Assembly (NCBI GenBank): GCA_910584185.1
Contig: CAJTYC010000040.1
Coordinates: 1-20,851, forward strand
Direction of reading: 5' to 3'
Source: an uncultured Muribaculaceae bacterium
Lineage (GTDB): Bacteria > Bacteroidota > Bacteroidia > Bacteroidales > Muribaculaceae
Length of the DNA stretch: 20,851 bases
The notes beneath the pieces are model-generated. The model saw only the letters and a program-made list of their open reading frames with translations. It did no database searches and was not told the DNA's origin. A program made the position numbers and the translations under genes. How positions within the stretch are numbered: the stretch's first letter is position 1; each line of letters opens with the position of its first letter. Shown piece after piece: positions 7,566 through 15,451 of the stretch.

Positions 7566-7596
7566 GCAAAGTTACATAATAATTCTGAATCGCAAA
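7566..7596 (-). promoter_or_regulatory. Bacteroidetes-type promoter of OmpA-like copy 3
   Basis: On the minus strand TTTG (7596-7593) precedes TAACTTTGC (7574-7566), an exact -7 match. The spacer is 18 nt, one shorter than usual. The predicted leader to the ATG at 7316 is about 245 nt. Confidence 0.65.
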
Positions 7597-7711
7597 GAAA
7601 ATTACACTTTTTTTTTGATTTGTGCATTATTTTTGAGTGCCCAGGCCAAATCGGATCACTCTATATTACTATAATAGGAGATCTATTCATATAATATAAG
7701 GAAATTTTTGC

Positions 7712-7720
7712 TAATTTTGC
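7712..7720 (+). promoter_or_regulatory. Putative -7 box of the lytM-dxr-rseP-rlmI operon
   Basis: TAATTTTGC fits the TAnnTTTGC consensus on the plus strand. No good TTTG lies 19-21 nt upstream, so support is partial. If real, transcription starts near 7726 and the GTG at 7722 cannot be the start codon. Confidence 0.4.
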
Positions 7721-7745
7721 AGTGGGGAACGGATTGTGGGCATTT

Positions 7746-8648
7746 ATGGCGCATGAAGTCATGAAAAATTACAGAAGGCAACCTCGCAAATATAAGATAA
7801 CCGTAGAAGATGAGTCACATCTCACCGATGTCTTGACCATACGCACCACGCGCCTGCGCCTCACGGCATTGGCAGTGGCGTGCGGAGTGGTGTCGCTTAC
7901 AGTTGCGGGGGTGCTGATAGCGCTCACGCCGATACGCACCCTGCTGCCCTGCTACATGAAAGAGTCGCAACGCTCGGCCACAGAGGTGGGCCTGCTGCGC
8001 CTCGACTCGCTGATGCAGGCATACGAGGAGAACGAGCAGTTCATACGCAACTTCATGACCGTAACCGACACCGAGCGCACGCCCGGCGATTCGGCAAAGG
8101 TTGAGATAGTGTCGCGCGAGTTGGCCTCCGACTCGCTCAGCACAGCGAGCAAGCTCGAGCAGAAATTCGTCAGCACCATGGAAGAGAGGGAGCGTTTCAA
8201 CATATCGGTGCTCGCCCCCTTGGCAGCCGACGGCGTGTCGTTCTCCCCCATCACCACCGAGGGGGTGTTCACATCGGCCTCACGCACCGAGCAGGTGGGT
8301 GAAGTGATCCTCGCGCCCGACGAGAGCGTACACAGCGTGGCCGACGGCACGGTGATAGCCATATACCGGTCAGGCGCCGGCAAGGGCTACGTGATTACGG
8401 TGCAGCACACCCGAGGGTTCGTGACATCATACGGGGGCACCGGCACACCAATGGTGGGACAGGGAGACATCGTGAACGCCGGACAGACCTTGGCGCTCGC
8501 CCCCTCGCCCGACAAGCATGGGGCCAGGAAGATAAGCGTGCGCATGTGGCACAACGGCATGGCACTCGTGCCATACGATTACTTAGGCGAACTGTGGCGG
8601 AGCCACGGCTCCGCAGGCGAGAGCTTTGAAGCCCCGCGCGGCAAATGA
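7746..8648 (+). CDS. Membrane-anchored LytM/M23-like protein with zinc ligands lost
   Basis: This is a 300-residue protein if ATG 7746 is used; GTG 7722 (308 aa) and ATG 7761 are also open, and 7746 is chosen because of the -7 box at 7712-7720. A basic cytoplasmic tail (1-38) and one membrane segment (about 39-61) come first. A charged, likely coiled region (about 75-155) precedes a C-terminal LytM/M23 domain (about 172-282) facing the periplasm. The fold markers remain (VADGTVIAIYRSG, GKGYVITVQHTRGFVTSY, VGQGDIVNAGQTLA, WHNG), but the catalytic ligands do not. The HxGxD motif reads QVGEV (183-187), the YxH reads YGG (229-231), and the LHFE reads ISVR (263-266). It is therefore probably not a peptidase. 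A regulatory or scaffolding role like EnvC/NlpD is one possibility, by inference. Its TGA overlaps the dxr ATG. Confidence 0.8.
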   Translation: MAHEVMKNYRRQPRKYKITVEDESHLTDVLTIRTTRLRLTALAVACGVVSLTVAGVLIALTPIRTLLPCYMKESQRSATEVGLLRLDSLMQAYEENEQFIRNFMTVTDTERTPGDSAKVEIVSRELASDSLSTASKLEQKFVSTMEERERFNISVLAPLAADGVSFSPITTEGVFTSASRTEQVGEVILAPDESVHSVADGTVIAIYRSGAGKGYVITVQHTRGFVTSYGGTGTPMVGQGDIVNAGQTLALAPSPDKHGARKISVRMWHNGMALVPYDYLGELWRSHGSAGESFEAPRGK

Positions 8649-9844
8649 ACAAACATAAAGAAGCATCAGAAATGACTCGACAATCAAGCAACATAGTGGT
8701 GCTCGGGAGCACAGGCAGCATAGGCACCCAGACACTCGACATAATAAAGGAATATCCCGACCGCTTCAAGGTGGCAGGACTGGTGGCACGCAAGAACTGG
8801 GAACTGCTCGCCAAGCAAGCTCGCGAAGCGATGCCACTGCGTGTGGCCATAGCCGACACCTCTTATTATGAGCAACTGCGCGAAGCCCTGAGCGACTTGC
8901 CCATCAGCGTGGAAGCCGGCGATGAGGCAGTGGCCTCAATAGCGGCGATGCCCGAAGCCGACACCACAGTGACCGCCATGGTGGGTTACAGCGGACTCGT
9001 GCCTACAATCAAGGCCATAGAGAGCGGCAAGCGCATTGCGCTTAGCAATAAGGAGACACTCGTGGTGGCCGGCGAACTGATCACCGGGCTTGCCTCGAAG
9101 CACAATGTGGAAATAGTGCCCGTGGACAGTGAGCACTCCGCAATATTCCAATGCCTCGTGGGTGAAGACCGCAGCCGCCTGCGCAACATACTGCTCACTG
9201 CCAGCGGCGGTCCGTTCAGGACATACACCAAGGAGCAGATGGAAAACGTGACGGCTGCCGACGCGCTGAAACATCCCAACTGGAATATGGGAGCGAAAGT
9301 GACAATCGACTCCGCCTCAATGATGAACAAAGGCTTCGAGATGATCGAGGCCCGCTGGCTATTCGACTGTCAGCCCGACAAAATCAAGATACTTGTGCAT
9401 CCGCAATCGGTGGTACACTCCATGGTGGAATTTTGCGACGGCTCGGTAAAGGCCCAGCTCGGTGTGCCAGACATGCACCTGCCCATACGTTATGCCTTGG
9501 GCTACCCCAACCGTCTGGAGTCGAAGGCCGAGCCACTCTCATTCGCACGTTACAACTCGCTGACATTTGAGCAACCAGACATGGAGCGGTTTCCGATGCT
9601 CGGCATAGCATTTGGCGCGATAGCCAAGGGTGGCAACGCAGCATGCGTGATGAACGCGGCCAACGAAGTGGCCGTCGATGCCTTCCTGCACTCCAGGCTG
9701 CGTTTCGTAGACATGCCCCGTCTCGTAGCAGAAACCATGGAGCGCACTCCTTATATATATAAGCCGACGCTCCAAGACCTCGTGGCAACGCACGCCGAAG
9801 CCACGGCCATAGCACGCGAGATGCTTGATAAGATAAGGCAATAA
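8645..9844 (+). CDS. dxr: 1-deoxy-D-xylulose 5-phosphate reductoisomerase
   Basis: Dxr (IspC) turns 1-deoxy-D-xylulose 5-phosphate into 2-C-methyl-D-erythritol 4-phosphate with NADPH, the committed step of the MEP isoprenoid pathway, in the cytoplasm. At 399 residues it has the usual length. Motifs are the NADPH-binding GSTGSIGTQTLDI (21-33), ALSNKETLVVAGE (132-144), PVDSEHSAIFQCL (159-171, metal ligands Asp161 and Glu163), ASGGPFR (186-192), HPNWNMGAKVTIDSASMMNK (210-229) with Glu232 as the third metal ligand just after, and VHPQSVVHSMVEF (251-263). ATG 8645 overlaps the preceding stop as ATGA, implying translational coupling; an in-frame ATG at codon 10 is an alternative start. The position directly before rseP is a familiar arrangement in Bacteroidetes. 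Confidence 0.97.
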   Translation: MNKHKEASEMTRQSSNIVVLGSTGSIGTQTLDIIKEYPDRFKVAGLVARKNWELLAKQAREAMPLRVAIADTSYYEQLREALSDLPISVEAGDEAVASIAAMPEADTTVTAMVGYSGLVPTIKAIESGKRIALSNKETLVVAGELITGLASKHNVEIVPVDSEHSAIFQCLVGEDRSRLRNILLTASGGPFRTYTKEQMENVTAADALKHPNWNMGAKVTIDSASMMNKGFEMIEARWLFDCQPDKIKILVHPQSVVHSMVEFCDGSVKAQLGVPDMHLPIRYALGYPNRLESKAEPLSFARYNSLTFEQPDMERFPMLGIAFGAIAKGGNAACVMNAANEVAVDAFLHSRLRFVDMPRLVAETMERTPYIYKPTLQDLVATHAEATAIAREMLDKIRQ

Positions 9845-9906
9845 ATTGCCCAAATAACAAGATTTTATCATCATAACATATTAATTTCATTAATCTCGAC
9901 ACACAA

Positions 9907-11427
9907 TTGGACACATTTCTCATCAAAGCGGTGCAGCTGATACTTGCATTCGCAATACTCGTGATAATCCACGAATTCGGACATTTCTTCTTCGCACGTA
10001 TATTCGGCATCAAGGTTGAAAAGTTCTACATATTTTTCGACCCATGGACAGAGATATTCAAGTGGAAACCGAAGAAATATTGGGGGTTCTTCGGCAAGAC
10101 CAAGAAACTCAAGGGTAACACCGATACTGCCGGCGACACCGGAGCCGTCAATGCCGAGACCGATACAGACGCGGCGAAACCAGCCGACGCCAAAACAGAA
10201 AACCCGACCGGTGAAGCTGCAAAAAAGAAGAATAAAGGGAGCTTCTGGGGAGACACAGAATATGGCATAGGCTGGCTGCCATTTGGCGGATATTGCAAGA
10301 TATCGGGCATGGTGGACGAGTCGATGGACACCGAACAGCTCAAGAAACCGGCCCAGGATTGGGAATTCCGCAGCAAGCCGGCTTGGCAACGTCTGCTTGT
10401 GATGATTGCCGGAGTGCTCTTCAACTTCCTGTTGGCCATACTGATATATGCCGGCATAGTTTATGCCACGGGTGAGAAATATGTGGCATTCAAGGATGCC
10501 AAGATGGGTATGGCATGGTCGGGAGAGGCAAGGAAAATCGGATTTCAAGATGGCGACATTCCGCTGCTGGCCGACGGCAAAGAACTCGAGAATCCGGCAG
10601 AAGACCGTCTCGACATGATTCAGGCCAAGAGCGTCACGGTGCTCCGCGGCAACGACACCGTGACAATCAGCATACCGGAGAAATTTATCTTCGCGCTCGA
10701 CGCCGAGGCCAAGAGCGACACGGCGACCATCAACTTCTGCACATACCGCTTCCCGGCACGCATCACACAGGTGGTGGCCGGCGAAGGAGCTGCCAAAGGT
10801 GGCATAGAGATCGGCGACGAAATCATAGCCATCGACTCAGTGGCCACCCCTACCCTGCCCGACTTCCTCACCACGCTCCCCGGGCATGACGGCAAGAGCG
10901 TGGCGCTCACAGTGGTGCGCCGCAATAGCGAGGCCACCGACACAGTGGTGAAGCAAGTGAAACTCTCCGACAACTCCAAGATGGGTGTCGGACTCGAAGT
11001 TTCGCCCGCCGCTTTCTACAAATATAAAGAGAAGAAATATGGACTGTTCGAGTCAATACCCAAAGGCATTAGCATGGGCACCGACAGGCTCGTGAGCTAT
11101 GCAAAATCGATGAAGATGGTCTTCACCAAAGAGGGTGCCGAGTCGATCGGAGGCTTCGGCGCGATTGGTAGTATCTTCCCCGAGAAATGGGACTGGATAG
11201 CATTCTGGAACATCGCAGCATTCCTCTCCGTGGCCTTGGCATTCATGAACATACTGCCGATTCCGGCACTCGACGGCGGCCATGTGCTCTTCTTGCTCTA
11301 CGAGGTGGTGTTCCGCCGCAAGCCGAGCGAAAAATTTATGGAATATGCCCAGATCGTGGGCATGACCTTCCTGATACTTCTGCTTCTCTATGCCAACGGC
11401 ATGGACATCGTAAGATTATTTAAATAA
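9907..11427 (+). CDS. rseP: RseP-type site-2 intramembrane metalloprotease
   Basis: This family cuts membrane-embedded substrates; E. coli RseP cleaves the anti-sigma factor RseA and leftover signal peptides. It has 506 residues, with HEFGH (22-26) in the first membrane helix supplying the zinc ligands, and GYCKISGM (127-134) as the membrane loop. At least three further membrane helices follow (about 161-185, 424-447 and 474-495). At least one PDZ domain lies in the periplasmic part (ARITQVVAGEGAAKGGIEIGD and after), and NILPIPALDGGH (448-459) is the last catalytic motif. The start is TTG 9907: it gives the family N-terminus (DTFLIKAVQLILAF), and no ATG lies nearby in frame. Residues about 66-112 are a low-complexity Thr/Asp/Ala/Lys-rich insert. 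The gene lies 62 nt after dxr and 2 nt before the next gene. The σ-factor partner is not in this window. Confidence 0.93.
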   Translation: MDTFLIKAVQLILAFAILVIIHEFGHFFFARIFGIKVEKFYIFFDPWTEIFKWKPKKYWGFFGKTKKLKGNTDTAGDTGAVNAETDTDAAKPADAKTENPTGEAAKKKNKGSFWGDTEYGIGWLPFGGYCKISGMVDESMDTEQLKKPAQDWEFRSKPAWQRLLVMIAGVLFNFLLAILIYAGIVYATGEKYVAFKDAKMGMAWSGEARKIGFQDGDIPLLADGKELENPAEDRLDMIQAKSVTVLRGNDTVTISIPEKFIFALDAEAKSDTATINFCTYRFPARITQVVAGEGAAKGGIEIGDEIIAIDSVATPTLPDFLTTLPGHDGKSVALTVVRRNSEATDTVVKQVKLSDNSKMGVGLEVSPAAFYKYKEKKYGLFESIPKGISMGTDRLVSYAKSMKMVFTKEGAESIGGFGAIGSIFPEKWDWIAFWNIAAFLSVALAFMNILPIPALDGGHVLFLLYEVVFRRKPSEKFMEYAQIVGMTFLILLLLYANGMDIVRLFK

Positions 11428-11429
11428 GA

Positions 11430-12659
11430 ATGATGAAGAGACAGAATCATAACAACGACCGCCCCACCATAGGGGGCGACAAGGGTGTGATAAAGCTCAA
11501 GAACAGCAAGGAGGAGTCCCTGCTGCGCCGACATCCTTGGGTATTTTCGGGAGCGATAGCCACCCTCCCCCCCTCGCTCGAGGAGGGTGATGTGGTGACT
11601 GTGACCGACAGCCAGGGCAATGTGCTCGGCACCGGGCATTACCAGATAGGGAGCATCGCCGTGCGCATACTAGAATTTGGGGTGTCCACGCTTCCCGAAG
11701 ATTTCTACTTCAACCGGCTGCTGAGTGCATTCCGCCTGCGCGAGAGCCTCGGGCTGGTGCGTGCCGACAACGACTGCTTCCGGCTCGTGCATGGCGAAGG
11801 TGACTTCCTGCCCGGCCTGATAGTCGACATATATGGCCACACAGCCGTGATGCAGGCACACTCGCCGGGCATGCACTACGCTCGCAACGAGATTGCCGAA
11901 GCGCTCACGCGCTTGCCCGGCGCACGCATACGCAACGTGTACTACAAAAGCGAGACAACCCTCCCCTACAAAGCAGACCTTGGTGCGGAGAATGACTACA
12001 TAATAGGAGGTTACGACGGCAATATAGCCACCGAAAATGGGCTACAGTTCAACATTGACTGGCTGAAGGGGCAAAAGACCGGCTTCTTTGTGGACCAGCG
12101 TGAAAACCGTAAGTTGCTCGAGAAGTTTGCCAAAGGGCGCAAGGTGCTCAACATGTTCTGCTACACCGGCGGCTTCTCTGTCTACGCCATGCGCGGAGGG
12201 GCACTGAGCGTTGACTCAGTGGACTCATCGACCAAGGCCGCAGCGCTTACCGATGCCAACATAGCCCTCAACTTTGCCGATGACCCGCGCCACAAGACAT
12301 ATGCCGAAGATGCCTTCAAATTTCTGAACGACATGCCGGCCGACAAATATGACCTCATAATACTCGACCCACCGGCCTTCGCCAAGCATCGTGGTGCGAT
12401 CAAGAACGGACTCGTGGGCTACCGCAAGCTCAACGCCAAGGCATTTGAGAAAATCAAGCCGGGGAGCATACTCTTCACCTTCTCATGCTCGCAGGCAATA
12501 AGCCGCGACATGTTTCGCATGGCGGTATTCACCGCCGCAGCGAAATCAGGCCGCAAAGTGCGCATACTGCACCAGCTCTCCCAGCCGGCCGATCACCCTA
12601 TCGACATATCGCACCCAGAAGGCGAATACCTCAAAGGGCTGGTGCTGTATGTGGAATAA
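11430..12659 (+). CDS. rlmI: RlmI-like class I SAM-dependent rRNA methyltransferase
   Basis: The family adds a methyl group to C5 of a cytosine in 23S rRNA (C1962 in E. coli RlmI). It has 409 residues with an N-terminal PUA-like RNA-binding part (about 17-90, LKNSKEESLLRRHPWVFSGA), a central EEHEE-type region (VHGEGDFLPGLIVDIYG, 120-136), and a C-terminal Rossmann methyltransferase domain. Motifs are QKTGFFVDQREN (215-226), LNMFCYTGGFSVYA (240-253, SAM binding), LIILDPPAFAK (309-319) and FTFSCSQAI (349-357) with the catalytic Cys region. It starts 2 nt after the rseP stop; ATG 11433 is an equally possible start. It is probably the last gene of the operon. Target specificity within 23S rRNA is inferred from the family. 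No terminator was found after it. Confidence 0.9.
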   Translation: MMKRQNHNNDRPTIGGDKGVIKLKNSKEESLLRRHPWVFSGAIATLPPSLEEGDVVTVTDSQGNVLGTGHYQIGSIAVRILEFGVSTLPEDFYFNRLLSAFRLRESLGLVRADNDCFRLVHGEGDFLPGLIVDIYGHTAVMQAHSPGMHYARNEIAEALTRLPGARIRNVYYKSETTLPYKADLGAENDYIIGGYDGNIATENGLQFNIDWLKGQKTGFFVDQRENRKLLEKFAKGRKVLNMFCYTGGFSVYAMRGGALSVDSVDSSTKAAALTDANIALNFADDPRHKTYAEDAFKFLNDMPADKYDLIILDPPAFAKHRGAIKNGLVGYRKLNAKAFEKIKPGSILFTFSCSQAISRDMFRMAVFTAAAKSGRKVRILHQLSQPADHPIDISHPEGEYLKGLVLYVE

Positions 12660-12672
12660 GCCGACACAGTCC

Positions 12673-12704
12673 ATTATGACATTATGACATTATGACATAA
12701 TGAC
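12673..12704 (+). repeat. Tandem 8-bp repeat (ATTATGAC x3 + ATAATGAC)
   Basis: Three exact ATTATGAC units followed by one ATAATGAC unit fill the gap between the rlmI-like gene and the DPP III gene. A related 8-bp periodic array lies at 17571-17618. Confidence 0.8.
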
Positions 12705-12745
12705 ATAAAAAACAAAAGCCAAAATAACAACTAAAACCAATAATC

Positions 12746-14806
12746 ATGAAAAAGATCATCCCCACCCTGATTATAGGGACAGTGGCCGGACTTCAGGCCA
12801 ACGCCGTGGTCGACAAGAACTTCAACTACCATGTGGACCGCTTCGCCGACATCGAAGTGCTCCGCTACGAAGTGCCGGAGTTCGACCGCCTCACTCCCCA
12901 ACAGCGCCGCATGGTGTATTACCTGAGCCAGGCTGCGCAGATGGGCCGCGACATAATCTGGGACCAGAACGGCAAATACAACCTCCAGATACGCCAACTC
13001 CTCGAAAAAATATACCAGAATTACGACGGAGACCGCAACAGAAAAGAGTTCAAGGCCTTCGAGAAATATCTGAAGCAGGTATGGTTTGGCAACGGCATAC
13101 ACCACCATTACAGCACCGACAAATTCAAGCCCGAATTTAGCGAAGCCTTCTTCGCGGAACAGGTCAACAAGCTCAAGCCGTGCTGCCTCCCTACAGGTGA
13201 CGGCGAGACTCGCGAGCAGATGCTCGCCAAGCTCACCAAGGTGATCTTCGACCCCACTTACATGGCCAAGCGTGTAAATCAGGACGGCACACAGGATGTG
13301 GTGGCAACATCGGCCGGCAACCTCTACGGCGACGGAGTGACACAGGCAGAAGTTGAGGCTTTCTACAACAAGATGAAAGACCCCAACGACGCTACCCCCA
13401 TCTCCTACGGTCTCAACGCCAAAGTGGTAAAGGATGCCGACGGCAACTTGAAAGAGGAGGTGTATCGCGTAAACGGACTCTATGGCCCGGCAATCTCAGA
13501 GATTATCTACTGGCTCGACAAAGCCAAAGGTGAGGCTGAGAACGATGCGCAGAAGGCATACATCACCTCGCTGATAGACTTCTACATCACCGGCGACCTC
13601 CGCACATTTGACGAATACTCGATACTCTGGGCTGAAGACACCAAGAGCGATGTTGACTTCGTGAACGGCTTCATAGAGAGCTACGGCGACCCACTCGGCA
13701 TGACCGGCAGCTGGGAATCATACGTCAACTTCAAGAACGCCAAATCATCGGCACGCACAGAGACAATCTCAAGCAACGCGCAATGGTTTGAAGACCACTC
13801 ACCGGTAGACCCCCGCTTCCGCAAGGAGAACGTGAAGGGAGTGTCAGCCAAGGTAATCAACGCTGCAATGCTCGCCGGCGATGCCTTCCCCTCCACCGCA
13901 ATCGGCATAAACCTGCCCAACTCCAACTGGATCCGTGCAGCTCACGGCTCAAAGTCGGTGACTATCGAGAACATCACCGAGGCCTACGACATGGCAAGCC
14001 ATGGCAACGGATTCAATGAAGAGTTCGTAATCGATGCCCCGACTTCCAAACTCATGGAGGATTATCTTTACATCACCGACATGCTCCACACCGACCTGCA
14101 TGAATGCCTGGGCCACGCCTCCGGCAAACTGCTCCCCGGCGTAGACGGCGATGCACTCAAGGAGAATGGCTCCGCGCTTGAGGAAGCCCGTGCCGACCTC
14201 TTCGCACTCTACTACCTGGCCGACCCCAAACTGCTTGAACTCGGCATACTTGACAATCCCAATGCATATCAGGCTGAGTATTACAAGTACATGCTCAATG
14301 GCCTTATGACACAGCTCAACCGCATCGAGCCGGGTGCCAACATCGAAGAGGCCCATATGCGCAACCGCCAGCTTATCGCTGCATGGGCTCTGAAGAATGG
14401 CAAGAAAAAAGCAAAAGGTGGCAAGGATGTGGTGGAACTCGTGAAGAAAGGTGGCAAGACATATGTAAAGATCAACGACTACCCTGCACTCCGTCAGCTC
14501 TTCGCCACGCTGCTCGCAGAGATTCAGCGCATCAAGAGCGAGGGTGACTACAAAGCCGGCAACGACCTGATCCAGACATATGCCGTGAAGGTAGACCCCA
14601 AGCTCCACAAGGAAGTGCTCGACCGTTTCTCCAAGCTCGACATACCACCTTACAGAGGCTTCATCAACCCCGTCTACACTCCGGTGCTCAACGATAAGGG
14701 TGAAATAGAGGATGTGACTATCAGCTGGCCCGAGAGCTACTCAGAGCAGATGCTCCGCCTGAGCCGCGACTACTCACCATTGACCAAGAAAGGTTGCAAG
14801 AAATAA
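12746..14806 (+). CDS. Dipeptidyl peptidase III (M49 metallopeptidase), secreted
   Basis: DPP III removes dipeptides from the N-terminus of short peptides with a zinc ion. The protein has 686 residues, similar to the Bacteroides thetaiotaomicron enzyme (675). The M49 motif HECLGH is at 452-457 (zinc ligands His452 and His457, catalytic Glu453), and the second motif EEARAD at 479-484 gives the third ligand (Glu480). Residues NLPNSNWIRAAHGSKSV (389-405) match the substrate-binding region of the family. Residues 1-20 look like a cleavable signal peptide ending in QANA, with no lipobox Cys, so a periplasmic or exported enzyme is likely. The gene lies 86 nt after rlmI, across a tandem repeat, and 20 nt before the next gene. 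It would supply amino acids from dietary or host peptides; that role is inference. Confidence 0.93.
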   Translation: MKKIIPTLIIGTVAGLQANAVVDKNFNYHVDRFADIEVLRYEVPEFDRLTPQQRRMVYYLSQAAQMGRDIIWDQNGKYNLQIRQLLEKIYQNYDGDRNRKEFKAFEKYLKQVWFGNGIHHHYSTDKFKPEFSEAFFAEQVNKLKPCCLPTGDGETREQMLAKLTKVIFDPTYMAKRVNQDGTQDVVATSAGNLYGDGVTQAEVEAFYNKMKDPNDATPISYGLNAKVVKDADGNLKEEVYRVNGLYGPAISEIIYWLDKAKGEAENDAQKAYITSLIDFYITGDLRTFDEYSILWAEDTKSDVDFVNGFIESYGDPLGMTGSWESYVNFKNAKSSARTETISSNAQWFEDHSPVDPRFRKENVKGVSAKVINAAMLAGDAFPSTAIGINLPNSNWIRAAHGSKSVTIENITEAYDMASHGNGFNEEFVIDAPTSKLMEDYLYITDMLHTDLHECLGHASGKLLPGVDGDALKENGSALEEARADLFALYYLADPKLLELGILDNPNAYQAEYYKYMLNGLMTQLNRIEPGANIEEAHMRNRQLIAAWALKNGKKKAKGGKDVVELVKKGGKTYVKINDYPALRQLFATLLAEIQRIKSEGDYKAGNDLIQTYAVKVDPKLHKEVLDRFSKLDIPPYRGFINPVYTPVLNDKGEIEDVTISWPESYSEQMLRLSRDYSPLTKKGCKK

Positions 14807-14826
14807 TGATGTAGGCATTGTTGATT

Positions 14827-15270
14827 ATGCAAGCCATAAAGAAACTATTTTATACATATCGCAACGGCGTGGTGGCAGAGTCACTGCGCCGTTTCGGCAT
14901 CCCGCACAAGGTGATATTCGGATTGCAGGTGCCACAAGTGCAACAAATTGCACAACAGCTAACATTTGATACACCGGAATCTCGCCGCGAAATGGCCGAC
15001 CGGCTCTGGGCCGACCGCGAGGTGCGCGAGTCGAGGATGCTCGCCTGCTATCTCTTCGACCCTATGCAGATAGCACCCGAAGATGCGATTGCACTTGCAT
15101 GCGACACACGCACACAAGAGGAGGCCGACATGTTAGCCTTCCGCGTGCTGAAGCGTATGCCGCACGCAGTTGAGCTACTTGAAAGGCTCGACACGCTTGC
15201 CGATGCGAAAACCATCGAAGCTGAATCAGCCCGAAGAGCTGCCGCCTCACTGCGAAATCATCTGAGCTGA
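14827..15270 (+). CDS. Short AlkD-like HEAT-repeat protein
   Basis: It has 147 residues from ATG 14827; two TTG codons upstream could extend it by three residues. Residues about 10-75 resemble the start of the AlkD DNA-alkylation-repair family: a helical YRNGVVAESLRR, then FGLQVPQVQQIAQQL, MADRLWADREVRESRMLACYLFDP. The remainder is helical with Ala/Leu/Glu-rich pairs of HEAT type, ending AESARRAAASLRNHLS. It is much shorter than the usual 220-240 residues, so the DNA-binding groove of AlkD is probably incomplete and glycosylase activity is doubtful. It follows DPP III by 20 nt and precedes a terminator, so the two may share a transcript. The family call is fair, the function is not known. Confidence 0.65.
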   Translation: MQAIKKLFYTYRNGVVAESLRRFGIPHKVIFGLQVPQVQQIAQQLTFDTPESRREMADRLWADREVRESRMLACYLFDPMQIAPEDAIALACDTRTQEEADMLAFRVLKRMPHAVELLERLDTLADAKTIEAESARRAAASLRNHLS

Positions 15271-15302
15271 CTTTCATAAAGAGGAGACCTGTCATGGATA
15301 TG

Positions 15303-15334
15303 TAGCCTTTCCGCAACTGTGGGAAGGCTATTTT
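15303..15334 (+). terminator. Terminator after the DPP III / AlkD-like pair
   Basis: TAGCCTTTCC (15303-15312) pairs with GGGAAGGCTA (15321-15330) with one G-T pair and an 8-nt loop, followed by TTTT. It lies about 33 nt past the stop at 15270. Confidence 0.75.
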
Positions 15335-15451
15335 AGTTATTTTAAGATTACGGTTTGAGCAAAATGGGCATGGTATTTGTTTATTAAGTCGATGAGACAG
15401 GTTGGTAGCAACCAGTCATAAAACCATGATAATTACAAAACATATATAGCC

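Larger units (their letters stand above)
7317..7711. other. Divergent intergenic region between OmpA copy 3 and the LytM-like gene
   Basis: No gene is seen. The region is very AT-rich. It holds the copy 3 promoter and 5' stem-loop at 7527-7596, the rest of that long leader (7317-7526), and the upstream region of the rightward operon. Confidence 0.6.

Noticed and set aside
15345..15380. Possible htpG promoter (TTTG...TATTTG)
   Set aside because: Neither the -7 sequence nor the spacing fits; several poor alternatives are equally good.
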